In this document: piece by piece, positions 9,851 to 22,250 of the stretch | How positions within the stretch are numbered: position 1 is the first letter of the stretch | How the letters are laid out: each line of letters starts with the position of its first letter | NCBI GenBank assembly: GCA_034008185.1 | Contig: CM067082.1 | Location: 84,877,684 to 84,941,683, forward strand | Direction: 5' to 3' | Length of the DNA: 64,000 nt | Origin: Gorsachius magnificus | Lineage: Eukaryota; Chordata; Aves; Pelecaniformes; Ardeidae | Translations under genes and position numbers: made by a program | The notes under the pieces: generated by a model | The model's input: only the letters and a program-made list of their open reading frames with translations | What the model was told of the DNA's origin: nothing | Databases searched by the model: none

Positions 9851-11110
9851 TCCACCAAGCTGAGGAAATGAAAACATGTGAGTGAGTAGTGTTGTGAATC
9901 AAATCATCAACATTATGAATAAAAACAATATTGAGAGTTAGTTGCTGAATGAGCTTGTATGCGAGGCTTGGATGTGAAGTGCAGCAGCTTACCCCAGAGC
10001 GGCATCCTTTTCCCATTCTCTTCTTCTGCGTTGGCTCTCTTTCTGAATACGGCGTCATCCTCCCTCCCCATCTCCCCCAAGCAGTTCAGCCTATGCTAAT
10101 CCAGCCACGTTCATCAGCAAGCAGAAGTTATGCATATAAAAAAAAATCGGAAAATTGGGGGGGGAATTGTAGTGGTTTTCAAATTAAAAAAAGGAAACTG
10201 TGGTTGCCATCCTTTAACAAAGCAGATATCTGAAAATTTCTGAACAGACATACAGATGCATTTGCAAAGAATATGTTTGCTTTGTCTTGAAATAATGCAT
10301 TTAATGTCTTGAAACAATGCATTTAATTTGCAGGCAGTCGTTGCATATTTGTTATTCACTGTCACCCTCTGAGCAGCTGACGTGTTGATGACCTTCACCT
10401 CTCTTCCAGCTCCCGACGAGGAGTTCAGATGGTGGGAGATGAGCATCACCAGGCCAGTGGTGGCTCATCCGGCACTGAAAGGCAACCTCTGCTTTTGCTC
10501 TTTCTTGTTCCCTTGCTTGGTGGCATTTGGTTGAAGAAACCAAAAGCTTCCAGTTTTGTGGAAAGAGGAAATACTCAATTTTTTTAAAAACTCAACTTTT
10601 TACCAGTCACTGTTTCCATTCTTTAAAACGTGTTGCATTAAATAATAGTAAGTACCAGTACCAATCCCTGTTTTTTTAAAGGATCTGCCCCCAACACAAA
10701 ACCTGTGGAGAGGTGACCTGTCCTGATGAAGTCTAGGGAGGGTTCTGGCCCTTAAAATAGAAACATAAAGCTGAATATGATGTATTGCTGCAAGAATTTA
10801 AAATTTACAATGAATAAAAAACTCTATCATGAAAGCAGACCAAGAAAAAAGCCAAATCTTTTTCCTGATTACTTTCAAGGAAGAATAGTGAACTTTTTTT
10901 TAGAAAAACATTTTTTTTTTAAATTGTTCAGTTTCCATATCAAAACTCAAAACCCAGTGCGTTTGATATTTGACAAAACAGGAAAAAAATAAAAAATCGG
11001 TTAGAATTCTCTTTTCAAGGCTTTCAAAATTTATTAGTTTTTATTTACTTACCATTGACAAAATATTTTATCAGCTTTTAATTTGGTGCTTTCTGATTTG
11101 TTTGGGTTTA
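9851..11110. other. AT-rich intergenic stretch with homeodomain-like motifs
   Basis: The sequence is AT-rich and includes CAATATTGAG, several ATGCAT or TTAAT cores and the 22-bp tandem repeat at 10284-10327. Base composition and motif density suggest a possible conserved non-coding element, but conservation was not testable. Confidence 0.35.
10284..10327 (+). repeat. 22-bp tandem duplication, two copies
   Basis: The unit GTCTTGAAATAATGCATTTAAT (split here as GTCTTGAAATAATGC and ATTTAAT) occurs at 10284-10305 and again at 10306-10327, with one T-to-C difference. Each copy holds ATGCAT and TTAAT, so homeodomain or POU-type motifs are doubled. Confidence 0.92.
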
Positions 11111-11898
11111 AGTGCAAAAAGTTTATTTTCTAATAACCTCCAGTAAACAAATCAGCCAGCTCTGCCTCACATTCTGGTGCTGGCCAGGAGGTGCTGAGAA
11201 CAACCTCTCCCTTAACTCAAATAATTTGAGATTTGCATCTCTGCAGGATGGCTACCAAGGACCACCCGGGACTCCTGGTGTTGAGACAAGGAAACCTCTG
11301 TCCTTTGCCAGCGATGTGGGGCACAGCACGGCCACATGTCCCCCACTCCCTGGAGTAATGTGTCCATCTCACTCCTGCCTGGGGATTCACACTACCCTTC
11401 ATCCAGTGGAGTGGGTAAATCCAAATTAAAGGATTTTTTGGTTGGTTTTTTTTGTTTTTTTTTTTTTTTCCATATCCAGCCTTCCGTATTTGGAGGAAAA
11501 AGACAGGGTGGACAGGGGGTTAGATTTCAGACCATCAGCCCACCTGGCCAAATTTCTTCAGCTATGTTGTGCCCTCAGAGCATTTCCCATAAATGTAGTT
11601 TACACGCTGCACTCAAAGACATCCCAAACATGATGAACGCTGACAAAAACCACTCATTGCACCTTGGCTGCAGAAGTTGTTAAACCAAGCTGGGGATGGT
11701 ATCTTACCAGGGTGGAGAAGTGGGACTGTTCCAGAGGCGCTACCTGATCTAAACATGAGTTATTACAGTGAAGAACAAGGGAAAGGCTGAATTCATGCCC
11801 TTGGAAAAAATTTCTTTTTTGGGGTGCGTTTCCAGATTGTGCGACACGCAGGGAGAGGGCCAGCTGTTGTGGGAGTGGGATGAGGATGCAGCTGGCAA

Positions 11899-11946
11899 TG
11901 GGGGGGCTGCCAGCTGGGTGGGTGGGCTGGGGTGGGCTGGGGTGGG
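11899..11946 (+). repeat. G-rich short tandem repeat with G-quadruplex pattern
   Basis: The unit GGTGGGCTGG is repeated exactly at 11921-11930 and 11931-11940, followed by GGTGGG. A GGGGGGG run precedes it. More than four G-triplets with loops of 1-3 bases meet the usual quadruplex pattern on the plus strand. Confidence 0.85.
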
Positions 11947-14900
11947 ACCCCCCCGGGATCACTCTCTTGAGTCCTTTCCTCCAGCAAGGAAGCGGCAAAT
12001 TTCCAGGGATTTGGGGAGCAGTGAGCACTGGCTGGCATGTTGGTTGATTCTTGGCACATTTTGAACTCATCAAGAATCTGTGGCCAGACAACACCCCAAG
12101 TGTTGGAGATCTTGGGATGTTGCCCGGGGGAAGGGAGGCTGCCGATGCGACCACTTTAGGTATTTTTGCTTTAACCGATCGTTGCTGGCTTTCATACCAG
12201 CGTAATGTAATGTGCTTGGGTTCATTTGTATTTAAGTTCAAACCCACATCATTTCCTGGGTTCAAAAGATCACCTTGGTTTTGTATGTTTTAGGGTTCCA
12301 CTTCAAAGGAGCCGAGCTGCAAGGAGCCCAGTTAAATCAGAAAATGAGTTGGAGAGGGAAGGAGTTAGGCTGACATAACAAGAAAAAAAAAATACCACTG
12401 AAAACTGAACACTGAACATTAAAAAAAAAATCCACAAGATTGATACTGCATATCTATTGTCCATCCTGCTCCCACTACCTACTCCAGTTCTCTGGTTAAA
12501 TATAAAACTGTCTGGGTTTTCTGTCCTTTTGAATTGGAGCATCTTTGTGAAAAGCAATGCAAAGCAGGAATTGAGATGATAGAGAAAAGGCCTCAGAAGG
12601 GAGGGAGCTTTGGGAAGTTTCACAAAAAACCACAGATGAGGCTGGCACTGAGATTTCCCCACTTTAAGAAGCTGGGAGGCTCTCCCCTTGTCCGTGGCCA
12701 TTGTAGGGTGGAAATCACTGGTGGCACATACATCTCCTGGGAAGGAGATGTTTTAGCGACTGTAGGTAGAGCATACCCTGCACAATTTCAAACACGATTT
12801 GTTTCATCCTATCTTGATTAGTGAGGGGTAAATCCTCAGCCAGGACTTACTGAGCAGATGGTGACGAGATGCAGATGGCTGTGAGAAGGAGGTGGTGGCG
12901 ATGGTCTAGCAGTTTGCGTTACCTTCTTCTTTTTGATAGACAAAAGAGGAACTCACAGCCCCAAAGGATAAATATTTAGTGAGCAAGGAAGGCTATAATC
13001 TAAGTTATTTAAAGAAAAAAAATCCACTTATTAACTGCTCTTCCTTAGGCAGCAGCAGAGATAACCTGCCTGTGTTTTTCTGTTGAGGAGAGACCCGACT
13101 CGTCATTCACAGCGGCGCTAGGCAGGTTTGGCTGTATGCGAGAGGGAGTGAATGCAAGCCCGAAATGAACACACAGTGGTATTTCACTTTGAAAAGGAGT
13201 GGCTCAGCCCTGTTAGATGTGCAGAAGAATGATTTAAAAGGAAACAAGTCTTTGCAAACATGGATTTCGGTGGAGGGAGAGCATGGGTGATAGCGAGTAT
13301 GACCAGTCAGAATTCCTCCCGCTATCAATGATCAGTCTAGCACGTACCATAAACCAGTGAATGCTTTCTGAAAGTTTTCAAAAACATGAAGCACCTTCAT
13401 TAGCTGCAACACCAAATGCAATCAATCGTCGCTTTCCAGCACGGCGCCGGATGAACCCCTGGATCCTCCGTGGTTTCAGCTCCAGCGCTCGGACTGTGGG
13501 ACAGCACAAACCTCTCCACAGGCCAACTGCTCGAGGCAGGGGCTTTGGTGCAAGCTCCTGCAGGAGGGAAATCGCCCTTCTACAGTCCTGTGGCAATCGG
13601 GACATTCGTGTTACAGTCCAGTCCGCCTTGGCAGGTGCCTTTTTAAATGAGAGGGAATGGGAGCACAGAGAGCGCCTGACACCACCAAGTTTTAATAACT
13701 TGCTCGGAGCAACGTATCTCTCCTGGGATGTCAGCATCTTTCTGCTTGGAGGAGCTTTGGTGTGGATTTTCCATACTGTGGAGCAGGGTGGAAGGGGCAG
13801 CATAGCCAGGATTCTCCTCTTCACTGATGCTTGATCCCCCGGGCATGGGGCCAGGTGGAACAAGGAGGTTGGAGCGGGGTTCCCCAGGGCCCATGCAGGA
13901 GCCGGCCACATGCAAACCTGCCAGGGAAGAGGTGAAAGCTGGAGGTGCAGGTCCTCTCCAAACAGCGAGCTACTGCCTAGGGCTGGGGGGGAGAGCAATG
14001 GCTGCATCTCTCCTCAGCTGGGTACGAGGTGCGCTTCTCCCCCCCGGCCGGTAAAGCCTGACAGAGGGAGGCTCAGGGATGCTCCTCCTGCCTTGGAGAG
14101 CCCGACGATGTGGTGCTCATAAAGCTGTATTCCCAAAGATGCTGAGAGCATACCATCATCTGCAAAGAGCAAGCAAACACCTGGGTGATGGAGGATAAAA
14201 CTACTGAATGTGAGGGGAAAACACACAAGAGCTGAAATGCTGTCAGAAGTCAGGAGGGAACTTCACAACATTGTGGCCGCTTTGGAAAAAGAGACTTGGC
14301 TGCTTCTGGAAATGTCTCCCTGAACAGTGAATCTGTGAAATTACAGTAGCATTTCATTATTACATCTCCTCCTGCCTTTTCTCCACTCTAGATCACAGCA
14401 GCTTTTGGTATCGCCATGCAAGGAAAGGCCGTGGCAATTGTAGCGCTGCCATCCAAGATGGTCTTGTCAGGAGAATAACATTTGGGACCCAAGGAAGTTT
14501 AGGTAGAAGAAAATCTTACACCGGGTGCCAGTCTGCGTAGGTTCTGGCAGGGAGAACTGGAAATGCCCCACACAAGCGAGAGGCGTGCACGTGTCCAGAG
14601 GATTTCCTATGGGCAGCGTTTGGGTTTATACCAACTTGCCTCACAGCGCCTGAAGCAAAGCACTGATCACCAAGGGGAGATTTGCAAAGGTAGGGAGGGA
14701 AAATTCCAGTGGCAGCAGGGTGCTGCTTTCCTTTTAGTGACATGGGAAAAAACTCCCCTTTTAAAACGCACTGGCCACCTTGCTTCGTTTCGCTTTATCT
14801 CAGGAAAATTCTGAATATTCTCTGACTTGCGCCTGACTGCTGGTGCTGGCCTGCAGCACCTTCCGAGGAGTTAAGAGCCGTGGCGACTGTTGGCAACCAA

Positions 14901-17900
14901 TGCAGCCTGGATGGCCTGTTGCATTAGCTTTGGTACCAGGTTGCTCTTTTCTAATGGTGAAAAAAAAAAAAATAAAATAAAAAAAGCAGTCTCTGCATGC
15001 ATGGCTACTCTTGGTTAGCATGAACAGGAAGGGTACTCTGAAGGGTGACTTACTGGCATGGGCGAATGCTTCCCTTTTGAAGCAAAATAAAGTTTTTCAC
15101 ATTGTCAGTGATGCAAGCTCAGCCATGCACGCTTCTACTGAAGGCACTGCGTGCTAGAAAACACCACGAAATTCCCTCACCCACTTCGCATTACTCATTT
15201 TGTTACATAATTTTTTATTTTTTTTTTTTTTTAGCTGTGGATTGGGTCAACAAATACAGCGCCTGTTAAAAAAAAAAATCCTGTCCGTTGTTTATAGCAA
15301 ATGCAGTTCTGGCTGTGACTGAGCGGGAAGGCACCATGGGCTACAGTCCGGGCGAGAGGCTGACATGGGTAACTTGTCCCTGGTTTTCCTGCAGCACCTC
15401 AGGTCCACCGTTGGCCAGTTCATCCCTCCTTCTTATCACCTCTGGATATTCAGACCTACCAGACTTACAAAAGGCCTCCAAAACCCCCTTGCAGTGCTCT
15501 CCAGCTCTTACTGCTTGAGAAGCACACAAATCGCTGCCAGCGGTCACTGTAAGAGCCTATCGGCAAACCCGTTCGGTGGTTTAAAGCTTCTCCAACCCCT
15601 TCACAGACGTCTTGTCATTGCGGCCGGGTGAATTTATTTGTGACAGTGCAACGGTATGAGAAGTAAAGGAGCAATTGTGATTCTGACTTAATGTAAGGCA
15701 AAAATCCCGTTACAACTCTTTCTGGTCCCGTTAGCCTTTCCACCACGCTGGTGCTGCAGCCGGCTGCCTTGAGAAGGGGGGAAAAAAAAAAAAAAGGAAA
15801 GAAGTGGCCACTTGGTGGCCTTAAACTGCTACTCAAAGCACGGAAAGCCAGATCCTGCTGTCATTGAGCTCGGGAGGAGTTTCCCCCCTGGCTTTACTGG
15901 GGGAAAAGTGTCTGGGCCAGGAGCTGCCTGATGCAGAGACAGACAGACCAGTCCTGCCAATGCAACGGGCTGCCTGCTGCTATACCGCCCGAGCAACTGT
16001 GAGTTATGAGGTTTCCCTCCCCAGCTGCAAGGCAATGACTTTTTGAAAGACTTTTTGGAAAGGACAGACAGCAGCGTTTAAAGGGTTGTAGGCAAAATTC
16101 CCTGCTGGCACAGTGCTTCTTGAGTAATGGCAAATGCTAAATGCTCCGTGTAAAATGGCACCGGGATCAGGGCTTCTGAGGCACCTCTCGGGAGAGGACT
16201 TTGCTGGCACAGTTACTTCCAAGCCTCCACAGCCCTGGGGGCAGTGTATTACTAACAGCAGTCCCCAGACACACTTTCAGTGATGCCAGTCCTGATCCAC
16301 CTAAACTCCAGCCTGAAACCTAGGCCAATACCCATTTAATGTGTAATGCATCTCAACACATTAGAGAGCGCAGTGTCCAGATACTCCAGCAATCCTGTGT
16401 TTGGGATAGGTGTGCATTTCCACATTGGACAGCCAGATAAAGTCCTCTCTGCTAAGGATGGGGAGACCTCCAAGGATTGGTGCTTAATTTTTGCAAGGCA
16501 AATGAGGGTCATACCGTATTGTTGGAGAAGCAGCAGTACAAGCTGTCCTCATTAGGAGAAGAAAAAAAAAAAAAGTCTGTCAGGGAACTCAGGAACATCA
16601 TTATTGCTGCCTGAGGCTCATTTGGGAACCCGTATTACAAGGGCTGCTCCAGCTCTGCTTGGGACCAATTCTTTCCTCTTCCCTCAAAGGTCCCCTTCAA
16701 CCAAGTTTCCATAATTTTGACACTCACCAGAGGTTGAAAGGATCCTTTTGGGAACTCCCGATCTATAAATTTACACTTTAAAATATTAACTCACATTTCC
16801 AGAGCACAGAGGCCGTTCAAGGAAGGTCTGTTAGGCAGAACAGGCTTGTTCCAGCACGGAGAAGTGAAACAGAGTGGCACAGAAGCAGCAGAGTCACCTC
16901 CTCCGTCTTCAGTTTGTGAATGCACAAAGCAGCTACGGTGCTTGGGATCGACGACGATCGTAGGTGCCCCCAGTGCCTGGGGATGAGGATCACTGTCAGT
17001 GCCACTCAGCAGCACACACAAAAAAAAAAGGAACCATGCTATACCTGCAGAACTCAGAAAAATTATTCAACTTAGTGCACACTTTATTCAAGCTCCTCAG
17101 AGTTTAAGGGAGCAGCGGTTGTCTACCTGCACCATCATCTTCCAGCTGCATTTTTGGCTTCCTTTCACCCCTTTATGTAGGCAGGACTTTAAAGTACTGC
17201 CACGTACACTTCAGTAGCAGCCAGCTTGACTGTACACTAAAACCACCAGTTTGGTTAGTCATCCTGTTTTCATTATTGGGGTTTTTTTGGTGCATTGAGA
17301 TACAATAGTCAACGTAATTCTTGAAAAAGAGTCCTTTTCCTTTTTCTTTCATCTTTCTGTTTACATGCAGTATTAGCCATCTTTTCTGCCCTCCGAGATA
17401 AATCCAGAACAAAAACTTAACTCTGCCTCACTGTGTCTTTCTCAGGAAACTTATCCAGTTCCTAAAAGTTCCTCCAAATTTTCCTTCCAAATCCCACAGG
17501 TGCCGCTATTTGCTTGTAGAGGTTTCCCCTTGTGACAAAGCAGCAGGAAACCAACAGACCAAAAATCAAAGCCTGGCTTGGCTTTCCTCTAAAAACATTG
17601 TTATGCTTTCCTCTTACCTTCGCTGAGCCAGGCCACTACAAAGCCCATTAAGATCAGGTTCTCTGTTATGACTGTTCATCTTCAGGGGCTTAACAAGCGT
17701 GCACCACAACTGTCCAACACACCAACAGTGACAGAAACTGAGAATCATTGGTGCAAAGCTCTAGAAGACTGTAGGAAAAAGAGAAATTTGATGACAACCC
17801 AAAGTCATACCATGACTGCAAGCTTTTCTTTTCCATCTCATTTTATGTGTTACTTTCAAAGACGATCACAGTGGACATCTGCATCAAACAACTGTCATGT

Positions 17901-18930
17901 TTATTGTTCAAGCCATTGGACACCAGGAGGATTTTAAATGCACCACCCTGCTGGAAGTTCTTTTGAAACTTTAAGATTAGGCTATATGCCATCAGCAGTC
18001 TTGTTTAAGTAAATAAATTACCCCTCTCTAGAATGTGTACTTCATAAAATCTTCCCACACCTAACTATTGTTGACAGGTGGAAGGGAACGTATATCATAA
18101 CAGAGGTTGTCTTTTTTCTGACTGCTATGACTTCCCTCCAGGAATGATTTTGCATCTGCAGGGCCTGATAAAAATCATCCCCGAGGTGTGAAGCTCCTGT
18201 TTCCTAAAGCTGCAACAACACACAACTGTTCAAGAATATTGATCACCCCCTTTGAAGGGTGGCTAAAAAGCAAAACTGCCCAAAGTATCATTGACTTCTG
18301 AAAATGTGCATTAAAGGCTTATCTTAGGATTGCACTCGATGTTCAAAGCTTCCCTTCCAGGTCTTCAGGCTAATCCTCTTCCAAACAGAACACATTCAAT
18401 ATTACCAATCCACAAACAGCTCCCAGTTGCCTGGGGTACCACTTATCCAGTTCACCAGTAAACCATACCATGGGTCTGTGCTCAGCTCAGCCCGAGCTAG
18501 GCAGGGTCATCAGCTTAGTCCTGGCCTGGCTCTGGCATTCAGACCCAGCCGCACCCAAGCTCACGAGCTCTCTGGGAAGCCCGGGCATGCCATGTGTTGA
18601 AGCACAGAGCCAGCTGAGGATGCACAGGCAGTCAATCCTCACCGCTGTGCGGGTTTTACTCTGGGTGATGAAGACACGACCCTGTTTATTACCACTTCCC
18701 AGAGAAAGACAGCCCTTACATGCAACTTCATTGCCAAAGATTTCCTTCAGGCACCATCTTGGTAGGTCCTGTTGAAACAGGGTTTCTAGCATCTCATCCT
18801 GTCCCTTCTCAAACAAATGTACTCCTTAACCGCAATCTAGCGCTACTCACAGGAGCTCCTGCTTACTTTAAGTGCAACCGCTTGCTTAAAATATCCACTG
18901 CCCATTTGTCCTCCCTCTCCCCGCCCCTCA

Positions 18931-18943
18931 CCCCCCCCCCCCC
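18931..18943 (+). repeat. (C)13 homopolymer
   Basis: Thirteen consecutive C bases lie in a C-rich context. It is a simple repeat and its length is likely variable. Confidence 0.9.
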
Positions 18944-21900
18944 AGGTGGAAATTCTCTTGCTCAGAGCTTCACTTCATGAAACATGAAATTAGAATATGG
19001 CTTGTTTAAAACAACTACTAATGCCTTTCTTCTGTGGCCCACAAAGCATTCTTGTAACCAAAGCCACAAAAAAGGAGGTATTTTTAAACAAGCTGTGTGG
19101 ATTGATTCACTGATTACTGTCTCTTCCTCCCCGTTATTGTTTCCCATCAGAGCTGGCAAATTACTCTCAGAGCACTCGCCAAACCATGCTCTCCCGACTC
19201 TTACCTCGGCTATTTCCGCAGCCCGGTTCCTTAGATGGGTTATTTTCAGCTAGGTAAATCATCTATTAGTTTCTAACCACCCTAATATACATGCTTCAAA
19301 TTAAAAGTGGATAAACTCTTTGCCTTTGTTGAACAAACAAACAGCACAGAGTTCAGCAACCATCTTCGTGCAGTCTTGAAGGAAGGGAGGGATGCTTGGA
19401 GAGACTAAACCAGTCCTCATCACCCAGCTTAGTGCTGGAGGCAACCACGGAGAGATGAAAGAGACCTTGGCCATCAGTAGAAAGACAGAGGCTTCTCCGA
19501 TACACAGTTTGGATCTACTCTGGTTGGAAATTAAAGGGAGTTTTCCTTTTTAACTGAGGTGTCCACAGCAGGCGCTGCAAGTTCCCCAACCCCCTTAAAG
19601 TTCAATGTGTTTCAAGGCACAGAGGCTCCCAAATCACTCAAACTGAGGAACGGAGTGTCAGTCCCCATGCATTGACCTTCCCCCAGGAGTGACCTGAGAA
19701 GCTGCGCTGACTGCATTTCACACAAGTGCAAGGCATTCAGAAAAAAACAGCTAAGTCAAGGGGGAGTCCCTTCCTCTGCTGCCTGGAGTTTCCAAGCTGT
19801 CTTTGGAAATGAATCAAATTTGTGTCTTCCATGAAACAGTCCAAAAGTAGCAGCAGCAGCTTGGCCAAGCAGGCACTAATCTTGTTCCTCCTCCAGTTCT
19901 CATCTGCCAGAACAGTTTTTGTTTAGATGTATTCTCCATATGCACTTTCTTTCCAGAACAAGCCTGGAGGAAAATCAGGACATCACTTTTTTTTTTCTAT
20001 TATCATAACCATCTATCCAAAGTATAGGAAACAGCGGAGATTCCCTTTCACTTTTTTTTTTTTTTTTTTTTGCCTGTAGACTTTTTCCTGGAGTGTGTGG
20101 AAGGTATCTCAGCACATGTATCACCAGCTCTTACCACGTTACCTTGAGGTATTCCAATGCTTTGATTTTTTCCATATGCTAGTCCTCCTCCACTTGCCAC
20201 CCCCATCATTCTTGACATCGCAGGCACATTACATGTCCCTACATATTTAGTTTTTACCTGAGGTTTTATGTTCAACAGAGGCACCTGTGGGATGAATTTT
20301 GCCAAAGGCAGTCACAACCAGAATGGCTCTGGACCTCTTCCACTTCACGCCATCTTTTTCCGTATAGAAATGCACTTCACATCACTTACCTTAAAATACA
20401 GCAACCAGTACCTTCCCCATTCCCATCAACACCCAACCACCACCCTGTGCAGCGCAGCACTTCCTATGCAGGCGGGACTGAGGTGTTGAGAATGAGCAAG
20501 AAGCCACCACAGCTCCTTGCCTCTCTGTTACAAAAGTATTTTAACACCCCTCAGGTGGAGGGCAGATACCTCATGTAACAATGCACGACCAGCGCTGATG
20601 CAGTGCTTCTCATCGGGGGTTTCTTTGGGAGCAGAATCCCAAATGCTTCTTGGTCCAGCATTTTAGGGATTGGACAAAGGGGGCTGACTCAACATGCCTT
20701 CTTGATAAGCCAAACCCACATGACTTTTGCACCAAAAAGGACTATCAAACTTTCTAGCCCATCTTACTGCATCGCAGGTGCTCTTGTAACCCTTTCTATG
20801 CCATTTTGGAAATTGTGTGTATCAGGGGTGTATAGCTCTAAGGGAGAAACGCCTGGCTAGAAATATGTGAGATCTCACAAGACAAACATGTCCTCCAGTG
20901 CAATCCGCTTCATGTAAGGTGACCACCCCGGGGAAATGAAGGTCAACTCTGAACATGTCAGAAGCCCCACCTCAGTCCCTTGAAAAAAAATACGGTTAAG
21001 GAAGAGAAGGAGTATTTAAGATCCTTCCAGAGACAGCAAAGCCCCGAGCGCACTTGCAGTGAATTAGTACATTACTGTAATGTACCCCGGTGGGTTTTGT
21101 ATCATGACAAACCTTTGCCCATTCCTCCCCCAAACCTGAGAAACGACAGAGGTATACTCACACAGCCTCCAAGATTGCTGAAAAAACATTTTCATTTCTG
21201 CAATTCTCAAACAGAAGTGTCTTTTTTTTTTTTTTTCCCAGGGTAAATGGTAGCACCTGCCAGTGAAAGCCCAGCCAGTTCACTTGTGTGCCACAGGGGC
21301 ACCTTCTGCATCTTGCAAATGGGCCCAGGCTAGAGACTTCTGCAAAAATGAGGCTTTACTTGGAGGACACAAGCTGTTGCATGACATACCCTACCTTCCA
21401 GAGGAATGGAGATCTTTATCAGGTCTGATAATAACCTCACTGCAAACCAGACATTATCAAGTAAATAAGCTAGCTAAGAACAGGAGAATCTCATGTCTAA
21501 AACCTGAGCATTTGACCAAAGCTTGCTTAGTGCTCTAGGAGGGCTTTTTTTGGGGTGTGGGTTTGTGTTTGTTTTTTTTTTAATTTTCTTCTTCGTTTGA
21601 GATGGTCAGGGATCACGTTAAGTAGTTTTGCTGGGAAAGTTACACTCTGCAGACTTACTTGCAAAGACTTCCAAAATGCAACCCTTGGGAAAATACGCAG
21701 TGAGCATGCATAATCATGGCTGTACTTCTGACACCTCCAACACATACTTTCCCTAAACACAGGGCAGAGTTTTCCCCTGCTTACAGGCTCTCAACAAAAT
21801 CCCACCTTGCCTTAAAAATCAAGGAACAGAGAGGATCGAGCAAAATGCTTTTTGTAATCAGTAACCTGCATAGGATGCTGGTCCACCGACAAACACTGCT

Positions 21901-22250
21901 TTTGGTCATACAGATAAAAGTTAAATATCCCTTTTTAATTTTTCAAATGTCAGGTTGGACACTGTCATGGGTCAGAGTTACTTTTCCAAAGCATTCACTG
22001 CTGCACAGGAGCCAGACTGTCACAGATGACGACGATGTCTGCAGAAGTCATGGCAGGCTTGGCAAAGAACCACCACAGCAGGACAGTTGCACAAACAGTA
22101 GAAATGTATTTGTTAATACAAGCAATTAAATCAGCAACCTTATAACATAAGCTTTTCTTATTAATACACATTTACAGGAAATAAATTGTTTGTAAGCCAC
22201 TTGGCACTCACTTATCCTGACTCAAGACGTCTGGGATAAATATCAGTTAT

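Larger units (their letters stand above)
11111..22250. other. Intergenic DNA between IRF4 and DUSP22, central part
   Basis: No gene can be supported. The two longest open frames here (minus strand, 11654-12265 and 13378-14007) show no domain and are covered under rejected items. The region has a G-rich repeat at 11899-11946, poly-T or poly-A runs near 11455, 14950, 15215, 15782, 16562, 20052 and 21222, and a 13-C run at 18931-18943. A possible very old CR1 3' end near 16680-16725 is too degraded to call. Confidence 0.55.

Noticed and set aside
11654..12265. 203-codon open frame on the minus strand, intergenic
   Set aside because: Low-information Pro/Ser/His-rich product with no recognised domain. 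Other frames overlap it on both strands, and part of its length comes from G-rich repeat DNA. No splice or promoter support.
13378..14007. 209-codon open frame on the minus strand, intergenic
   Set aside because: It is the longest frame in the intergenic part but has no recognisable family and an ordinary Arg/Leu/Pro-rich composition. It competes with a 157-codon frame on the opposite strand. Probably chance in GC-rich DNA.
16680..16725. Possible CR1 3' end (CAAAGGTCCCCTTCAACC...)
   Set aside because: It resembles the AAGGTCCCTTCCAACC motif of CR1 tails, but is short, has no adjoining element and lacks the terminal octamer repeats. Not supportable by eye.
20048..20305. 85-codon minus-strand frame ending in a lysine run
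   Set aside because: The lysine end is a translated poly-A tract and no homology is recognised. A processed pseudogene was considered but no source gene fits.
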